A stretch of 64,000 nt of DNA from Gongronella butleri (GCA_025201375.1 JAIWZP010000024.1:410206-474205), one strand, 5' to 3'. Counted from the stretch's first letter, positions 9,977 through 23,008 are shown. Notes: generated by a model not told the origin, from the sequence alone. A program made the numbers and translations.

Positions 9977-11094
9977 TTGACGCTCACGACGTACGATGTC
10001 TTCGCACAAAGATGAAATCACGCTGGTTGTGGAACGTGATGCATTGACGGCCCTGGAACTCGGGCACCTGCGGGAACAAGGCTTGGAACATGCGGCCGAC
10101 GGTGTGGCCAAGACGTGTATTAAAGTTGTTGAGGATGATCTCGGGGTGGTGCTCAGTGACAGAGCCATGGTTCTACAAGAAAGAAAGCTCGATGAGACAT
10201 CCAAAACGCTCATAGACACGCAATTTGCTCTCCTTGTCGTCCCCAATTGCCCTCTTACCGAGATCTTTCCAGGAGGCGTGAAGCTTGTCAACTTGAAGTA
10301 GGCAGAGGGACCATCGGGCAAGTGAATCAGCGTGAGGCCATCTACAACAAAAAGGAAAAAAAAAAAAGCAAAATTGAGGTCAATTGGAGGTCAATGGCGT
10401 GTTGTTGAGTGACTCGTGACTTTTTGCCGCAGCCGCAACAATGGCAAACGCTCACATACTTGGCTTTTTGTGATCTTCATTGACGACGATCAAGTCGGTG
10501 AACTCCTGGTCCTTGGCAATTTGGATCATTTGGCGCAATTCGTGCTTGCTTCCTCGCTTTTCAAACTGAGCATTCGGCATCATCGACATCAATTCGGCGC
10601 AAAAGTCGTAGGTCATCTATAAAAGAAAATACAAACGTGAGTCTTTTGCCCACTTTGCCCGCCATTGTGGCCCTTTTTCGTCAAACGAGGTACCTTTGTG
10701 CACTTTTTGCTTGTGGTGACGACGATCTTGGGGGTCTTGCCACTAAAGTAGCTTGCAAGCTCGTCGGTCGCCTCGTCCAAAGCAACCTCCTCGTCGTCAT
10801 TATCGACCATGGTATCGTCCTCTTCGCGGGTGTTGTCCAGAGTGCGAGGCACATTTTCACGAAGACGTTTCTAAAGCAAAAAGACAATGAATATCACCCC
10901 AAAGCCGTCTTGGTGGCTTCCACAGCAACCAATTTTGTTACCTCTTTCAGCTCGGGATTCTTAGCCTCTTCCTTGGCAAGCTGCTTTCGTCGCTCACTCT
11001 TCTTTTTGGCCTTCTCGGCCTTGAGCTTATTATACAGATTCTCGCGCTTCTGCTTGTTCTTGATATCCGAGGGCTGCACAGGTATTTTCGGCAT
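9701..11094 (-). CDS. RPF1: Ribosome production factor 1, Brix-domain protein
   Basis: Six exons (11094-10942, 10870-10694, 10616-10460, 10341-10259, 10172-9995, 9864-9701); 303 residues. A basic coiled N-terminus is followed by the RPF1 signature [10 protein letters not shown] and an acidic segment, then the Brix domain from about residue 93 with INEDHKKPNG-type [45 protein letters not shown] and a C-terminal RRRFFL. RPF1 acts in the nucleolus in large-subunit rRNA processing (ITS2/27S). The fifth intron holds a 26-base CT repeat. The gene is convergent with RABGGTB. Confidence 0.93.
9951..9976. repeat. CT dinucleotide microsatellite in an RPF1 intron
   Basis: Thirteen CT units on the plus strand, inside the last intron of RPF1. 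Confidence 0.9.
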
Positions 11095-11779
11095 GTTGAT
11101 CGAGGGGCAAAAGAGAACAAAAAAAAGTGAAAGAAGAAAAAAAAAAAAAAGAGAAAAATCAAAATTGGTGCTCCTCCTTCAACTTTTCTTTTGAAAACCC
11201 AGCCACAGTGGCCAATTGGAGCTCAGACATCGCTCGCATGAATTCATGACCTGTTCTGTTCCCCTGAACCCCCTTCCCCCCAAAACGAGTCCATTTTATA
11301 AAATCATTCTTTTTCAATTTACACCTATACAAATAGGCTTGCAAAATGACTTTATTAATACCCGAACAATTCAATTGGCAGCGACAATAACCATGCAACG
11401 CAGTGAACTTGAAGAGTCACCTGCGCACACAAAACAAAAAAAAACCTTGTCAAAATATCATAAAGCTCGTATTGTAAGCACATAATTACGCATCCGAGCG
11501 CCCAGATTTCACCTCCATTTCAAAAACAAGAATAAAAAGACCTTGACTGGTATAGAGATATTGGCACGATACGAGACAGGTTACGCGTCAAAATCGGCCT
11601 TTTGGTCTTTTTTCTGTTTACAGGCACTGATTCGCCAGCCTGACACGTGGGCAGCCCTCAAACGCGTCTCATTGTAAATAAACAAGCGAGATGCGCTGAA
11701 CGGGGTCCAACTTGCAGCTACAAAAGCTCATTGGCACGCGCAAAACACAAAACACTATTTTCGCCGGATCGAGCGCCCA
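11095..11779. other. Upstream region of RPF1, no further feature recognised
   Basis: Includes the presumed RPF1 promoter. No gene or repeat unit was recognised. Confidence 0.4.
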
Positions 11780-12395
11780 AACAAAAAATGAAAAAATGAG
11801 TCTCCAGAATTGGACCAAACCTGCACACAAGAAGAAGGGCATGGGGAAACCACTGAAAATGCTAGAACAGAGTGGGATCAACCTACTCGTTGACAAGGAA
11901 TTCACAGTTTGAGATTTTATTTCAAAGTCGAATTGCACGGGAAAAACGCACCCATGGATCTCCGCTGACGTGTCCACCGGCAACTGACACTCTAGCTGCA
12001 TGAATCTGCTGAGGAGCAGGCGCGTGTAGCACGACATTTGACGCGGTTTATCACGCGTTCAAGTTGCCCCGCAAACGAACTGCTCGCGTTAATTCTGCCT
12101 GGAGCTGCTTTTTGCAGTGATCATCGACACCCACGTACGCAGCAAAACGTGCTTGTTCTGGTGGTCTCTGTTTCGCAGCTCTGTGACCAATTTTCGTCGA
12201 CTTTTCCTTGAGGTGAAAAAAAGACGCAAATTGCATTTTACGTGGAAACCAGTCGATGAACTCCCTTTTTTTATTGCATTTGTATCGGTTACTGCGGGGA
12301 CATAACCATGTGGTTGAATGGCGTGGCGATCTGACGACCTAAATTCCGCTGTTTTCAAATCCTCGACTGCACCCCTTGGAAAATCCGCGACTTTC
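11780..12395 (+). repeat. Dispersed repeat family A, copy 1
   Basis: Shares ordered blocks with three other places in the window (21860, 33560, 37610): GTCTCCAGAATT near 11799, CGGTTTATCACGCG near 12044, TGATCATCGACACCCACG near 12117, and ACCCCTTGGAAAAT near 12371. The copies are clearly diverged and have no open reading frame, so this looks like an old non-coding or decayed mobile element. Orientation is arbitrary, taken as that in which all four copies align. Confidence 0.7.
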
Positions 12396-13235
12396 GAAAA
12401 TGGTGGTTGCTCGCGATCCACTGGTCGTAGTGTCTCCGGGGTGGGCTCGTTTGAACGAGAAAGCTTGGAGCAATCGTCCCAGAGCCCAGTTGGCTCTTGT
12501 AGACTGTAAATTTATTGATGGATGACCAAAAAAACAATAAAAAGGCTCTGATCGCAGTGATTTTGAAAACCTTCTCATCGATTTCTGGTTTTTTTTGCAT
12601 TACAAGCGACGAACTTCTGTCCAAAGCATGTTTCAATATTTGGGATGCACAGACACGTCAGACATTTGACAGCTGCCACGTCAAAATCGCAAATAAAGCA
12701 CAAATTCGAAGTTTTTGGAATTGCAACGATTGTTTCCTTGCCAAATTCTTTGATTAGTTATCACCCTTGGACAGCCAATTCTAGTTTATATGCATCAAGG
12801 ACGTGTTCCTGGACCATTTGCGCGCCATCAAAACAGCGAAATCGTTTGAAAGTGAGAATGATCATTGAATAGTCTTGGCGCAGAGAACCAGGGACGCATG
12901 AATTGACTCACATCCGACGCGATGCCATCGGAATTTGTAACTAAAAGGCATTGGTGCTCTCGTTTGCGCTCCGTGCTACGATACATTGCACATGGACGAT
13001 TCTTGTGGCCAGCAATGACGATATTCCAAGGGCCGGCGCAGCATTAGGCAGTAAGGTTCATCCCAAGGGCATCAGCTGACCAACCAGGAGCCAGCGGGAG
13101 TCGATTGTTGAGTCGTTCAGCCAAAAAAGGGCAGCCTTTTTTTTTTTTGTTGTTTCGACTTTTTTTTGCACTTTTTGCTTCTCTTTTTTTCGTTTATTTT
13201 TCCCCCCGTTCAAATCCCAACTCTTTCTTGTACAA
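12396..13235. other. Gene-less region before the syntaxin gene
   Basis: May hold the decayed tail of repeat A and the promoter of the Qa-SNARE gene. Nothing else was recognised. Confidence 0.35.
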
Positions 13236-14589
13236 ATGTCCTTTAACGACTTGGAGCAAGGCTACGGCTCGGGCGGCGGCTCGCTGCGTGCCCCGCGCCA
13301 AGGCGCTATTCAGCTGCCAGGTAAATTTGCCCCTACCTTTTTATTTTTTTTTTCTCGCGCTCCGCCAAGACTCTCGGCACCTTGGGTCTGACACACGGCT
13401 CTTTTCTCATTTGTTTGTACAGATGACGAAGACAATGAATACAAGTCGCTCGTACAAAAGGTGTCGCAGCAAGTGTTTCACATCAATGGCAATATCACCA
13501 GCATAGAGCGTCTCGTCAATTTCCTGGGCGGCCCGCGCGACACCGCCGACGTCCGCAACAAGCTGTACGTGAAAACCCGGCCGGCCGTGCCCATGGAACA
13601 TCAGTCAAATTGCAGCGAAAGGCGCTCACATTCATTGTTTCTTATTTTTGTAGCCACGACACGACCGAAGCGACGCGCGACCTCATCCGTGACGCGACGC
13701 AGGACATCAAACAGCTGGCGCAATACCCCTTGGGCGCCAGCGGCAACGCTGTACGTGATTGCATTTCGAAAAAGGATCGAAAAGGTCATGAATGATCCAC
13801 TAACGTGCCTCCAATGGCTCTTTGTTTCTATAGAGACAACGCAAGCTTGAACAGCAGAAACTGTCCAAGGACTTTCAAAAGGTGCTTGGCGATTTCCAAA
13901 AGATTCAGCGGGTATCAGCAAGCAAACAGCGCGAATACGTCGACAAGGCCAAGGCAACGACCGCCATGCTTCAATCCCAGGTTGCGTAAGTCTCCTGTGG
14001 CCTTTCATGGCAGACGATGGCATTCATGGCATTGAACAAAAAAAGGGGCATTGGGGCGACCGACAAATAGGAAAAGGGCTGATTTTGTGATGATTTTACA
14101 ATGATTTGCTTAATCTTTTTTTTATGTTCATTAGGGCCGAGGAGGACGACATGGTGGACGATCAGCAGACACTTGTGGACGACACTCAACGACGAATTCA
14201 GCTGCAGGCGCTGGACAACGAAATCGAGTACAACGAGGTGCTGATTTCCGAGCGCGAGGGCGAGATCCAAGGCATCGAGCAGGGCATCAGCGAGCTAAAC
14301 GAGATCTTCCGTGACCTCGGCATGCTGGTCAATGAGCAGGAAAACGGCATTCGTACGTTCTATGACGGCAAAATATTCATGTTTTTGAGCCTGACTGACA
14401 TTTTTTTTTATTGCAGAGAGCATTTACGGCAACGTCCTGAACATTGCGCAAAACACACGCCAGGCTGCCGAGGAGCTGACGGTCGCCAATCGGCATCAAA
14501 AGAGCGCGCGCAAGAACATGTGCTGCTTCTTGCTGATCATTGCCATTGTCGGCTCCGTCTTGGCCTTGATCATTGTTGTTGCAAAGTGA
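13236..14589 (+). CDS. Endosomal Qa-SNARE, syntaxin-7/12/Pep12 type
   Basis: Six exons: 13236-13320, 13423-13564, 13654-13750, 13834-13985, 14135-14352, 14417-14589; 288 residues. An N-terminal Habc-like helical region (residues about 30-150) is followed by the SNARE motif (about 190-255, ending EIFRDLGMLVNEQ with the central Gln of Qa SNAREs). A basic pair and one C-terminal membrane anchor (CCFLLIIAIVGSVLALIIVV) close the protein. It should drive fusion at endosomes or the vacuole, tail-anchored in the membrane. The two Cys at the membrane edge are possible palmitoylation sites (inference). The gene is convergent with ZNF277. Confidence 0.9.
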
Positions 14590-14916
14590 TTCCCCCCCAC
14601 CACCTCCAAGTTTTGCAAATGCAAATGCCCATTTGGGCCCCCCGCCTCTCATTTTACCTTGAATTTTGAACCTTTTCTCTTCCCTCGCCCACCCCATCTT
14701 GATATCCCCCTCTTTTTCCATAAATATTCGCTTTACAGGCCAGTTGATCACCGTGTGGCGCCGCTAGAAAACGCCAATGGCGCGACGCATGGCGCGTAAT
14801 GCGGGACTTTTTCATTATTTTCCATTGGACAATGGCTTGGGCATGGCAATGCAAACGTGTTTATTTTTTTCACGAATAATTAAGAGTATATTATGCGGAA
14901 GGGATCTAGGGAGGCA

Positions 14917-16805
14917 TCATGGATTCTTGCCCATTGACTGAGACAAGGTCTGCGTCACTTGGTTGACGTATTTGCGATTGGCTTCGTCGTCTGACAGCAA
15001 CAGGTCCTTTTCCACGTCGCTTTCGTCATCATCGTCAAACCCGGTCAACAATGGGTCGTTTTCATAGATGGGCAGCATGTACCTGATGAAAAAAAAAGCA
15101 TCATTAGCCAACTTAGTCTCATAAAAGAGGGGGTCAAAAATACCTGGGATCCTTCCAAAACTCGGCGTCGTCGGGAACAAAGGCTTTGAGGCAACCCTTG
15201 ATTTCCATGTGAGGGACGAGTTTGGCGAATTCAGGCACGGTCTCGCCACAAGAGAAGCATTGGTTGAGCGACGAACGGTGGCGGATGTAATTGATCAGCA
15301 CAATCGTCTTGTAAAAGTCGTAGCCCTTGGCCTTGCGCAGCGCGTTCAAATCAAATCCGTGCGCGCTCGCCATGTGCGCCAGTGCATCCTTGGGATTAGG
15401 CAGCACCTTTTCGTCAAACAGACACATTGTCGGTTCGGACACATCCTCCTCCCAATCTGCCCACGACCTACAAAACAAGAAAAAAAGACAAAAGTGAGAC
15501 GAAAACGTGCAGCCAATGGCCAATGGCAATGGCGGGGGAACTTCTTACTCTTCCTTTTTGCCGCCATCATCCGAGTCGTCGTTGTCTTGCTCAAAAGTTT
15601 CCCAGTTTTTGCCGGGCTCCAGGTAATTGATCACATAAAAGCGGTCATATTGGCGATTCTTAGCCGCAATCTTAAAGTGCTTCTTCTTGCGCATATGCTT
15701 GCGCAGCACCGCGGGGCTGGTGAACGTCTTTTCGCAGTACAAACATTGCAACCTGTAGCAAAAACATCAAAAAAAAATGAGCACGACACGCTTTTTTCTT
15801 CTTTTTTTGCGCATCCCCTCCCTGCAATGGGTCACCTACTTGGTCAACTTGCTCTCTAGCATATTCAAAAACTCATCCACGTTCACTAGATTGTCGGACA
15901 GACCAATATTGAAATTGTGCTCATTGAACATGTGCTTGAACAGGGGAAATCTATGAAAAATAGCAAAAAATGACGCGTGTCGGTGATTCATTGCGCGCCT
16001 GACACGTCGTGCTGGGATATCCAATTACCTCGATTCGCACACGATCTTGCAGAAAAGACATTTGCGAGGCGCCAGCGAGTCAACGTCGCGCTCGCGCTGC
16101 TGAATTTCCAAAATTTCATTCAATTTAATGCGCTGGATCTCCTCGCGGATCGATTGATCGAGGTCTGAACTGTGTGGGCCAATCATGTAGACTAATGGCA
16201 ACCACAAAAGTAAGAAAAAAAAGGCAAATGGATGAGATTTTGCACTCTCACTCTCTCTCTTTTGTTTTACCATTGTCTTCCTCGATAAAGGTAGCATTGT
16301 CCTTTTTGCTTGCAGGGTCTGCGCGCAGGATGGCAGCCCAGCGCGCCAAGTACGGGTCCAATGCCATATACATGTGGTGCAGATTGCTAAAAGTGAGCTG
16401 ATGCTCGTTTTTCAAATGCGCGACGAGTGTGGTGGTATCGAGAAAGGGCGCGACGGCGCTGCAATCATCGAATGGGCAGCTGATCACACAGGCAATGTGA
16501 TACGCCGGCACAGGCTCCGCGTCGTCGTCATTGTCGCTCGAATCCGACGCATCATCGTCATCGTCCGATCCTTCGTCCTCCTCGGGCAGCAAAAACGGAT
16601 TCTCGGCAAACGACGATTTGGACGCCATGCTCAGGCCCTGCATAGACTTGGACAGCGACTTTGGGAGCGACTTTGGTACCGATCGCGGCGCTGATCGCCC
16701 GCCACCGCCAACGTGCGCCTTGGACCGGCGTCGCCCGCCACCCGACGACGATGGAATCGCTTTGTGGTGGCTGCTGCTCACCGTGTGCCATTCATTGTCT
16801 CCCAT
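14917..16805 (-). CDS. ZNF277: ZNF277-type C2H2 zinc-finger protein
   Basis: Six exons (16805-16271, 16191-16029, 15950-15840, 15752-15549, 15467-15144, 15082-14917); 500 residues. The N-terminal 100 residues are Ser/Gly/Asp-rich and disordered. C2H2-type fingers follow, including CPFDDC, CLFC...HMFNEHNFNIGL, LQCLYCEKTF...HMRKKKH, MCLF...HMASAHGFDL and CFSCGE...H. The string NRQYDRFYVINYLEPGK and the end segment YENDPLL are characteristic of animal ZNF277. ZNF277 binds the small-subunit protein uS5 (RPS2) in animals and also affects gene silencing there. Interestingly, PDCD2/Tsr4, another uS5 partner, is in the same window. The start at 16805 is preferred over an upstream ATG whose added residues are low-complexity. 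Confidence 0.88.
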
Positions 16806-17126
16806 AGTCAAGAGAAAGGGCGTAAAAAGAAATAGAAGTAATGCCGAAAAGGAAGAGAAAAGAAAAGAAAAACGAGGAAGAAAAAAAATGATGCCTTTTC
16901 CCCGCCACATCTTTATGATCATTCAAACTCCGCCTCAAAGACCTGCCGCTGCCTCGTCGTCGCAGCAAATGGCTGGTTCAGCTACAAAACGCAGCACAAC
17001 AACGGCAAAAAAAAACAAGGCAAAACACACAGTTGGCCTTTTTTTTTTTTGAAAAAAGTAGAGTGATCAAAGGTGCAATTACATCGTCTTTTATTATGTG
17101 CGGTGACAAGAAAAGATGTGCATAGT

Positions 17127-17626
17127 TTAGTCGAAGAGACCGAAGCCCATGTCCTGCAGAAAAAAAAAAAAAGGATGGCAATGAGCATCGTTTTGCGCTT
17201 TTTGAGGGTCTTTTACGAGACACCACAAGGATGAAAAATGGACTTACGTCGTCGGACTCCTCCTTCTCCTCCTCCTTGGCCTCCTCAGCGGGGGCGTCAG
17301 CAGCACCACCAGCAGCGGCACCACCAACAGCGACGGCAGGGCCGGCACCGGGCTGACCAACGTTGGTCAAGAGCTCAGCGAGGTTCTGGCCAGCGAGAGC
17401 CTTGGCGTACAGGGAGAACCAGATAGGCTCAACCTCGACACCAGCGGCCTTGACGAGGGCTTGGAGCTTGTCCTCCTATAAAAACGCAAAAGAAAGGAAA
17501 AATGTGAGCCAAAAAGACTTTGCACCAAGTATAAAAAAATAAAAAAAATGGTTGTCTTACGGTGATTTCGATGTTGTCGTCTTGGAGGATAAGAGCGGCG
17601 TACACGATGGCAAGTTCGGCAGACAT
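17127..17626 (-). CDS. RPLP1: 60S acidic ribosomal stalk protein P1
   Basis: Three exons (17626-17561, 17475-17248, 17153-17127); 106 residues. An N-terminal helical dimerisation domain ([14 protein letters not shown]) is followed by an Ala/Gly/Pro-rich hinge, an acidic stretch and the universal stalk tail [12 protein letters not shown], which binds translation factors. The last exon is only 27 nt and encodes DMGFGLFD plus stop. P1/P2 pairs sit on P0 in the 60S stalk and recruit elongation factors. Confidence 0.96.
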
Positions 17627-17664
17627 TCTAAAAAGAAAGAGCGGCAATGGATGAGTTTGATGCA

Positions 17665-17718
17665 CGGATGGATGGATGAATGGGATGCAAGCGTGGCAAT
17701 GGATGGATGGATGGATGG
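17665..17718. repeat. GGAT/TGGA microsatellite upstream of RPLP1
   Basis: Two short runs of the tetramer GGAT, 3-5 units each, in the RPLP1 upstream region. The spacer 17627-17955 holds nothing else that I recognise. Confidence 0.7.
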
Positions 17719-17955
17719 CCCACGAGACGTTACCTTTAGAGATGAAAGAAAAAGAGGAGGGAAAAAAATAAATCTGGGACAGGCACCTGCCTTTTGAATT
17801 TCTTTCTGCCCCGTCGGACATGATCCGCCCTCCCGCTCAGCCAATCAGCTCCGCACAATGCTTCTTCCACTGCCTGGACTAGGCTTTGGCGCGCACTTTT
17901 TCACCTAAAGAAAAAAAAAGGGCAATTGGGTACAGCAAAAAGGGGGGGTCTCTTT

Positions 17956-20464
17956 TTATTTTTTCGTCATTCTATCCAAGAGTCGCTGTTTCACAGAGGA
18001 TGTTTTGGTCTTTTTGGCGGCTGTCGCGCCAAAGATAGATGGTGAGCGTGAGCGACTGCCCGCGGGCTTGCTGGATGAGCCCATGTCATCATCGCTGCTG
18101 CTGTCATGATGTTTTCTTCGCCGTTTGCGCCTTGTCGTCATCAACTTGGATTGTTTGCTGGCCGCAGCCCCTGACGCGGTCCCTGAGGCCGGCGAGTCCA
18201 CTTCTTGGCCATCATACTCTTGATCGTCGCTGTCGGGCAAATCCTCGTCAGCAAAATCGTCGTCAAAATCGTCATTGTAATAGTACACGTCGTCATTGTC
18301 AGCAGTTGTGGCGGCGGCGGCGGTCGACGGTGGTGATGGCGGCGCTCTCTTGAGCTTGGGCGCGGCATCATGCAATTGTGGTGGCAGCGGTGGTGTCGGC
18401 GATGACGAAATCTTGAGTTTGAGCTTGATCACAGGACTGCCAGGCGGCTTTTCACTGGTGTTGCCGCCGCTGCCTATGCTTGTTGTCTGCTTGTTGCCTC
18501 GCTTGGCCGCTGTGAGCGCCGCCGTTGCGCTCTCAATGCCGCTTAAAAGATCCTTTATAAGTGCATGTGGGCGTGCAATCGATAATGGCACGTCGTGGTC
18601 CACATCATCCAACCCCAATTCTTTTTGAAGCCATGATGCAAGCTCCGTCAAGCCTTGCAACTCATACAGGGAAAGCTGAGACGCGTCATCTATGCGTAAA
18701 ATAAAAATTGAGCTTTTGTAGGCTTATTTTTGCATTTTTTTTTTTTTGTGTACCTTGGAGCATCTTTGTGTATTTTTGGACAGCGTACCAGTGGATGCGC
18801 TTGAAAAACGGGAAGCGGAACTTGGCAGGCACATTGGTGATCTCCTCAATATCGTAGATGCGCAGCTGTGTGCCAATGTTGAGCCCGTGCAAAAAGTTTC
18901 CGCCAATCACCAGCGCGTCCTCAGGGGTATAGACAGCATGAATCCAGCCGGTCGGGATGATCCTAGCAAGGAATGAAAAAAGGAGAGGGGGTCAGGGCGC
19001 TCCATTTGCTTTTTTTTCTTTTTCTTCCTTGATCTGAAACATACATGGTGTTGCCAGCTTGCAAATGGACCGCATAGCAGGTCTTGACCTCATCGCCCAG
19101 GAACGTGGCGGATTGATCCGGCGACGAGCTCCATTTCTGGTACTTTTTCAGGTTCTTGCTGGTCGGCTCGATAAAGTAAAACACCTTGGATCCGCGCACA
19201 ATGTGATAAAAGACCTAAAAACAGTTGAACAGATGACAAATGAGCATGCAATACCTTTTTGAAATCAATAGGGCACCTACCGACGTGCCGCCAAAATCAA
19301 TGTGGCTGCAAAAAAATAAAAAAAGAGGCGAGTCATGTGAGATTTGCATGCTTTTTGCGCGTCAATTTTGACTTACAAGTCCGTGTACGAGTCCTGCGTG
19401 CCCATCAGGCAGTATAATTGCACCTTGGGATACTCTTTTGGTTTCAATTCTGCAGGCCACACTTGGTCGATCCAGTCCATGTCCCTAAAAGACCCAAGGA
19501 AACGTGTATTTAATGGTTGCTTTGTCTTCTGTTTTCCCTGGATGTTGGCTGCTTACCTGACCAATTGTGGCCGGACGATTTTACTGCCAAACTCGCTGCC
19601 GCTGATTTCAAGACTGATGACGTTGCGGATGCGATCGCGCTGCTCCGGGGCCGTCTCAAAGTACGTTGCCCACCTTTCCATGGTCCAGCCAGGACACGAC
19701 GCTTGTGTTGCCACATCTAAAACCAACGCGACGCGTGAGCGGCTGGTTGGCGGGCATCCAATTGTTTCGCTTACCAATCACCTCCACGGGTAGATCTTTG
19801 CCTATGATAGGGGATAAAAAAAAAGGATCAGCGCATGGCAACAAATGCACAAATGCGCGCGTTTCTTTACCAACAGACGCGGCAATGGATGACACCGTTG
19901 TGCTGGCGGGCGGCATGACCATGCCCAGTCCCGCCGGATCTTCAATGACAAAGGGCTCGGTCATCCCACCCTTACGCAGGCGCGCAAGCGTCACATCGGC
20001 GCCATTGAAGCGCGCAAACTTGTCGGCCGCAAATGTCTTGGCTTTCAACACCTTGCCCCAAATCTTCTCATCCCCCGAAAGACCTTCGTTCAGGTCCGCG
20101 TAATTCAGCTTGGTGCTTTCGCGCTGCGACTTGCGCCGTTCGGGTTTCACTGGTTCAAAAAAGGGGCGAGCGGGGAAAAAACGCCCAAAAAACTGTAAGC
20201 AACCCGAGGCAAAAAAAAAACGCGACACTCGTCCGGGACAATCCTTTTTGCTCAATTTCTACGCGTACTGGTGCTTGGTCCGTGCTCCGCCTCGCATTTA
20301 GGACAGTGAAAGCGATCAATGTCACTGACTTGTGTCGCGGAAATTTTCAAACAGTCGGCATGATACCACGCCGAGCAAGAATCGCACTGCACCCACGTCC
20401 TGGACGCGCTCTCCACGGGTGGCTGGTCGGCGCAAATTGAGCACGTATCTATTGTTGTTGCCAT
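17956..20464 (-). CDS. PHD-JmjC histone lysine demethylase, JHDM1/KDM2-KDM7 type (Jhd1-like)
   Basis: Nine exons (20464-20269, 20149-19871, 19801-19775, 19716-19557, 19484-19377, 19305-19281, 19214-19045, 18962-18754, 18689-17956); 635 residues. The PHD finger at 8-57 has all eight ligands (C8, C11, C27, C30, H35, C38, C54, C57). A linker with [19 protein letters not shown] precedes a JmjC domain at about 165-360: Fe(II) ligands H258 and D260 (FHIDFGGTS) and H330 (GWIHAVYTP), all present, so it should be active. The C-terminal 240 residues are disordered, with acidic and basic tracts. Family members remove methyl groups from H3K36, H3K9 or H4K20 using 2-oxoglutarate; the site here is not predicted. 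Exons 3 and 6 are micro-exons of 27 and 25 nt. Confidence 0.9.
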
Positions 20465-21859
20465 AAAAACGTTCAAAATTGAAAATAAAGCAAAATCACG
20501 AGCAAAAAAAAAAGCTTGTCCGATCCACCACGAACAAAAAAAAAAAAAAAAAAAGTAGGAGAGTACAAGGAGAGCCCCAGAAAAGGATCACAATGGCGCG
20601 TTGACGAATTCTAGTCATACAAACGCCTCGAGTGGGTTGCTCAAGTCAACCAATTGACCAGATTCCACCGGGCCACGATTGCTCAGTGACGCGTCTAGCA
20701 ATGTAAAATTACAGTACGAATTTAAACGAATTGTGGAGGACACGGTGTACGACGCGTCTGTTTTTTTTTTTTTTTTGACAAACTTGTTGAAATGTCTCGA
20801 AAGGCTTCGATTTGGTTTCCAGGGCAAGACTTGCCCTTGCATTTGATTCTAAACATCACACAAAGGATGTCAATGCAATAGAAGTCACTTGGATCGTTCC
20901 CCAGTCCAATTTTAATAAAAAAAAAAAGCGGCAAAATGCACATTCGCAGATGAAAGTTATCAATTGGATTGAGCACATCAGATAAAACTTGTACCGATCG
21001 AAAGCGACGAACCTGGCTGTCATTTGATCTGTGCTTGGGGATTTTGACAGGCATCTTTTGTGACACACGCTTCAAAATGCAACCAAATATTTTCAATCCG
21101 AATTGATCGACAGCCATCTAAATGACGCGAGGTGATTTGGCGTGGCAAAAAAGCCACAGAATTCACTCTGCGTCGAATGCTAGTTGTTAGGATACTGTGC
21201 AAGCAGTGGTTGTTCACATCGTGGTCATAAAATTTTAAAAAAATGCAACTTATGGCAATCTTCTTTGACATCGCAAAATCATGGATGAAGCCCTGCCCCC
21301 GAGTTTCACATTAGCCAATGTCGGCGCGCCTGATTTACGCTGGGCGTTCAGAACCAAAAGTCATATGAGCCGCTTTGCAGATGAATCCAAAATATCGTGT
21401 TTTTCACAAATCTAGCATGGGATCGTCAACCTTTTCTTCGTCAATGGTGAAGCTTATACCTTCTGAGGATACACACCCAAGAGTCGACTCTGAGTTATTT
21501 GTACTCCCGAGGGACGAACTTTGCACGATTGCAAAAGTCGATCAACCATTAAAGTAATTTTCAAGTGCAATTTTCTCGACAACTGGAAAATCAACCATCA
21601 GTGCTTTTAATGTATCAAGTGCAGCTGCTGAATCTCTATCGAAAGAGACCAGTTTCATAGATGGATGGCCAAAACTGGCAGAGAATATCTACTTTTTCAA
21701 TAAAATCCTTAATCTCGATTTGCTCGACAGCGGTCTAGTCATCCTGTGGTTTTTATAGCAGATTTACTGACAAACAGAGGGAAAGGCATCTGATGGGATG
21801 ACTTACAGCACGCTGAAGGCGCGCAAAGCGCAAAGCAAAAAATGGCCATCTTAGAGCTC
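20465..21859. other. Gene-less region
   Basis: Upstream of the demethylase gene. Homopolymer runs only. I recognise no gene, RNA or repeat unit. Confidence 0.4.
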
Positions 21860-22790
21860 CAAAATCAAAATCGAAAAAATAGGTCTCCAGAATTCCTCCA
21901 AACTTGCACACAAGCGGCAGCGCAGGGAGAAACCACGAACCATGCCAATAAAGCGTGAGGTTGGCCTGCTGGTTGGCAAACAATTCGTGATTTTAGAATA
22001 AAATTTGCCTACGAATGGCACGCCGGAGCGCATCCATGAAGCCGCGTCGACGCGTCCACTAGCCAAAGAGGCTCCACGTGCATGGATTTGACTTGAAACA
22101 GGCGCGCTTAAATCAAAGTTTGATGCGGTTTTCACGCGTCCAAGTTTCCCTGCAAACGCGTTGGTCGCATCGATTCTGTGTGGAACTCATTTTTGGGAGT
22201 GATCATCAAGGGTCACGTACGGAGCAGATCGTGCTCTTTCTTATTAGCCGCGTTTTGAGGATCTGCGACCAGTCTTCATCGCGATAGCCTTGTGTTGAAA
22301 ATATGCAGTGAATTTCATTTTACGCAAGAATCAGTCGATGTAGCTCAGGATTTTACGGCGTTTTCATTGTTAAATGGATGCACTCTATCATGTGGTTGAA
22401 TGTCGTGACGATCCAAGGACCTGATTTTCACCGGTTTAAAATTCCTGACTGTACCCCTTGGAAAATCGGTGGAAAATCGTGCTTTTTTCAATTCGTCATG
22501 GGGCACCATCGGGCGCTCTCAGTTGCGCGAAACTTTGACATATTGGCATTTCGGCCTCTCTCTTTTCAGAACAAAAGTAAAAACCGGGGGTCAATGTGGC
22601 CGTTGACGAGCAAATCGACATTTCCCTATAAATTCACAATTGTATCTCCTGCACGGCACATTGTTCTTTGACCATGCTTAAAACATACAAGTGGCAAGAG
22701 ACGCGCAAGGATGTCATTTCGTCTCTGCCGGGCAACGCCGTTGCACAACATTTGTACACTTGCAACACCCAATCAAACATTTTGGCTTCA
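21860..22790 (+). repeat. Dispersed repeat family A, copy 2
   Basis: The longest copy. It carries the same block order as copy 1 and, further right, blocks shared only with copy 3: CTCTCTCTTTTCAGAACAAAA, TATAAATTCACAATT, GGCAACG, and CCCAATCAAACATTT. The LINE described at 23009 has inserted about 220 bp to its right. Confidence 0.72.
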
Positions 22791-22991
22791 CTTTTCTCGG
22801 AAACGGACAAGACAAAGGACGACGTGCTGCTGTGGCGATAGATGCAGTATTCGATTCTCTGTCGGATGAACCAAGTTTCGCCAGCGTACGACCAAAAGTG
22901 ATGCAGAAATTTCAGTTTCTAAAATTTGGCTTTGATTGCTCTTTCCTCGAGAACGGCTCGATCGACCGCTGATTTTTATTGCAGATTTGCT

Positions 22992-23008
22992 TAGAAAGCA
23001 GTGGTCGA
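22992..23008. repeat. Target-site duplication, left copy (LINE)
   Basis: The 17-base string TAGAAAGCAGTGGTCGA stands here and again at 24031-24047 directly after the poly(A) tail. Confidence 0.9.
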
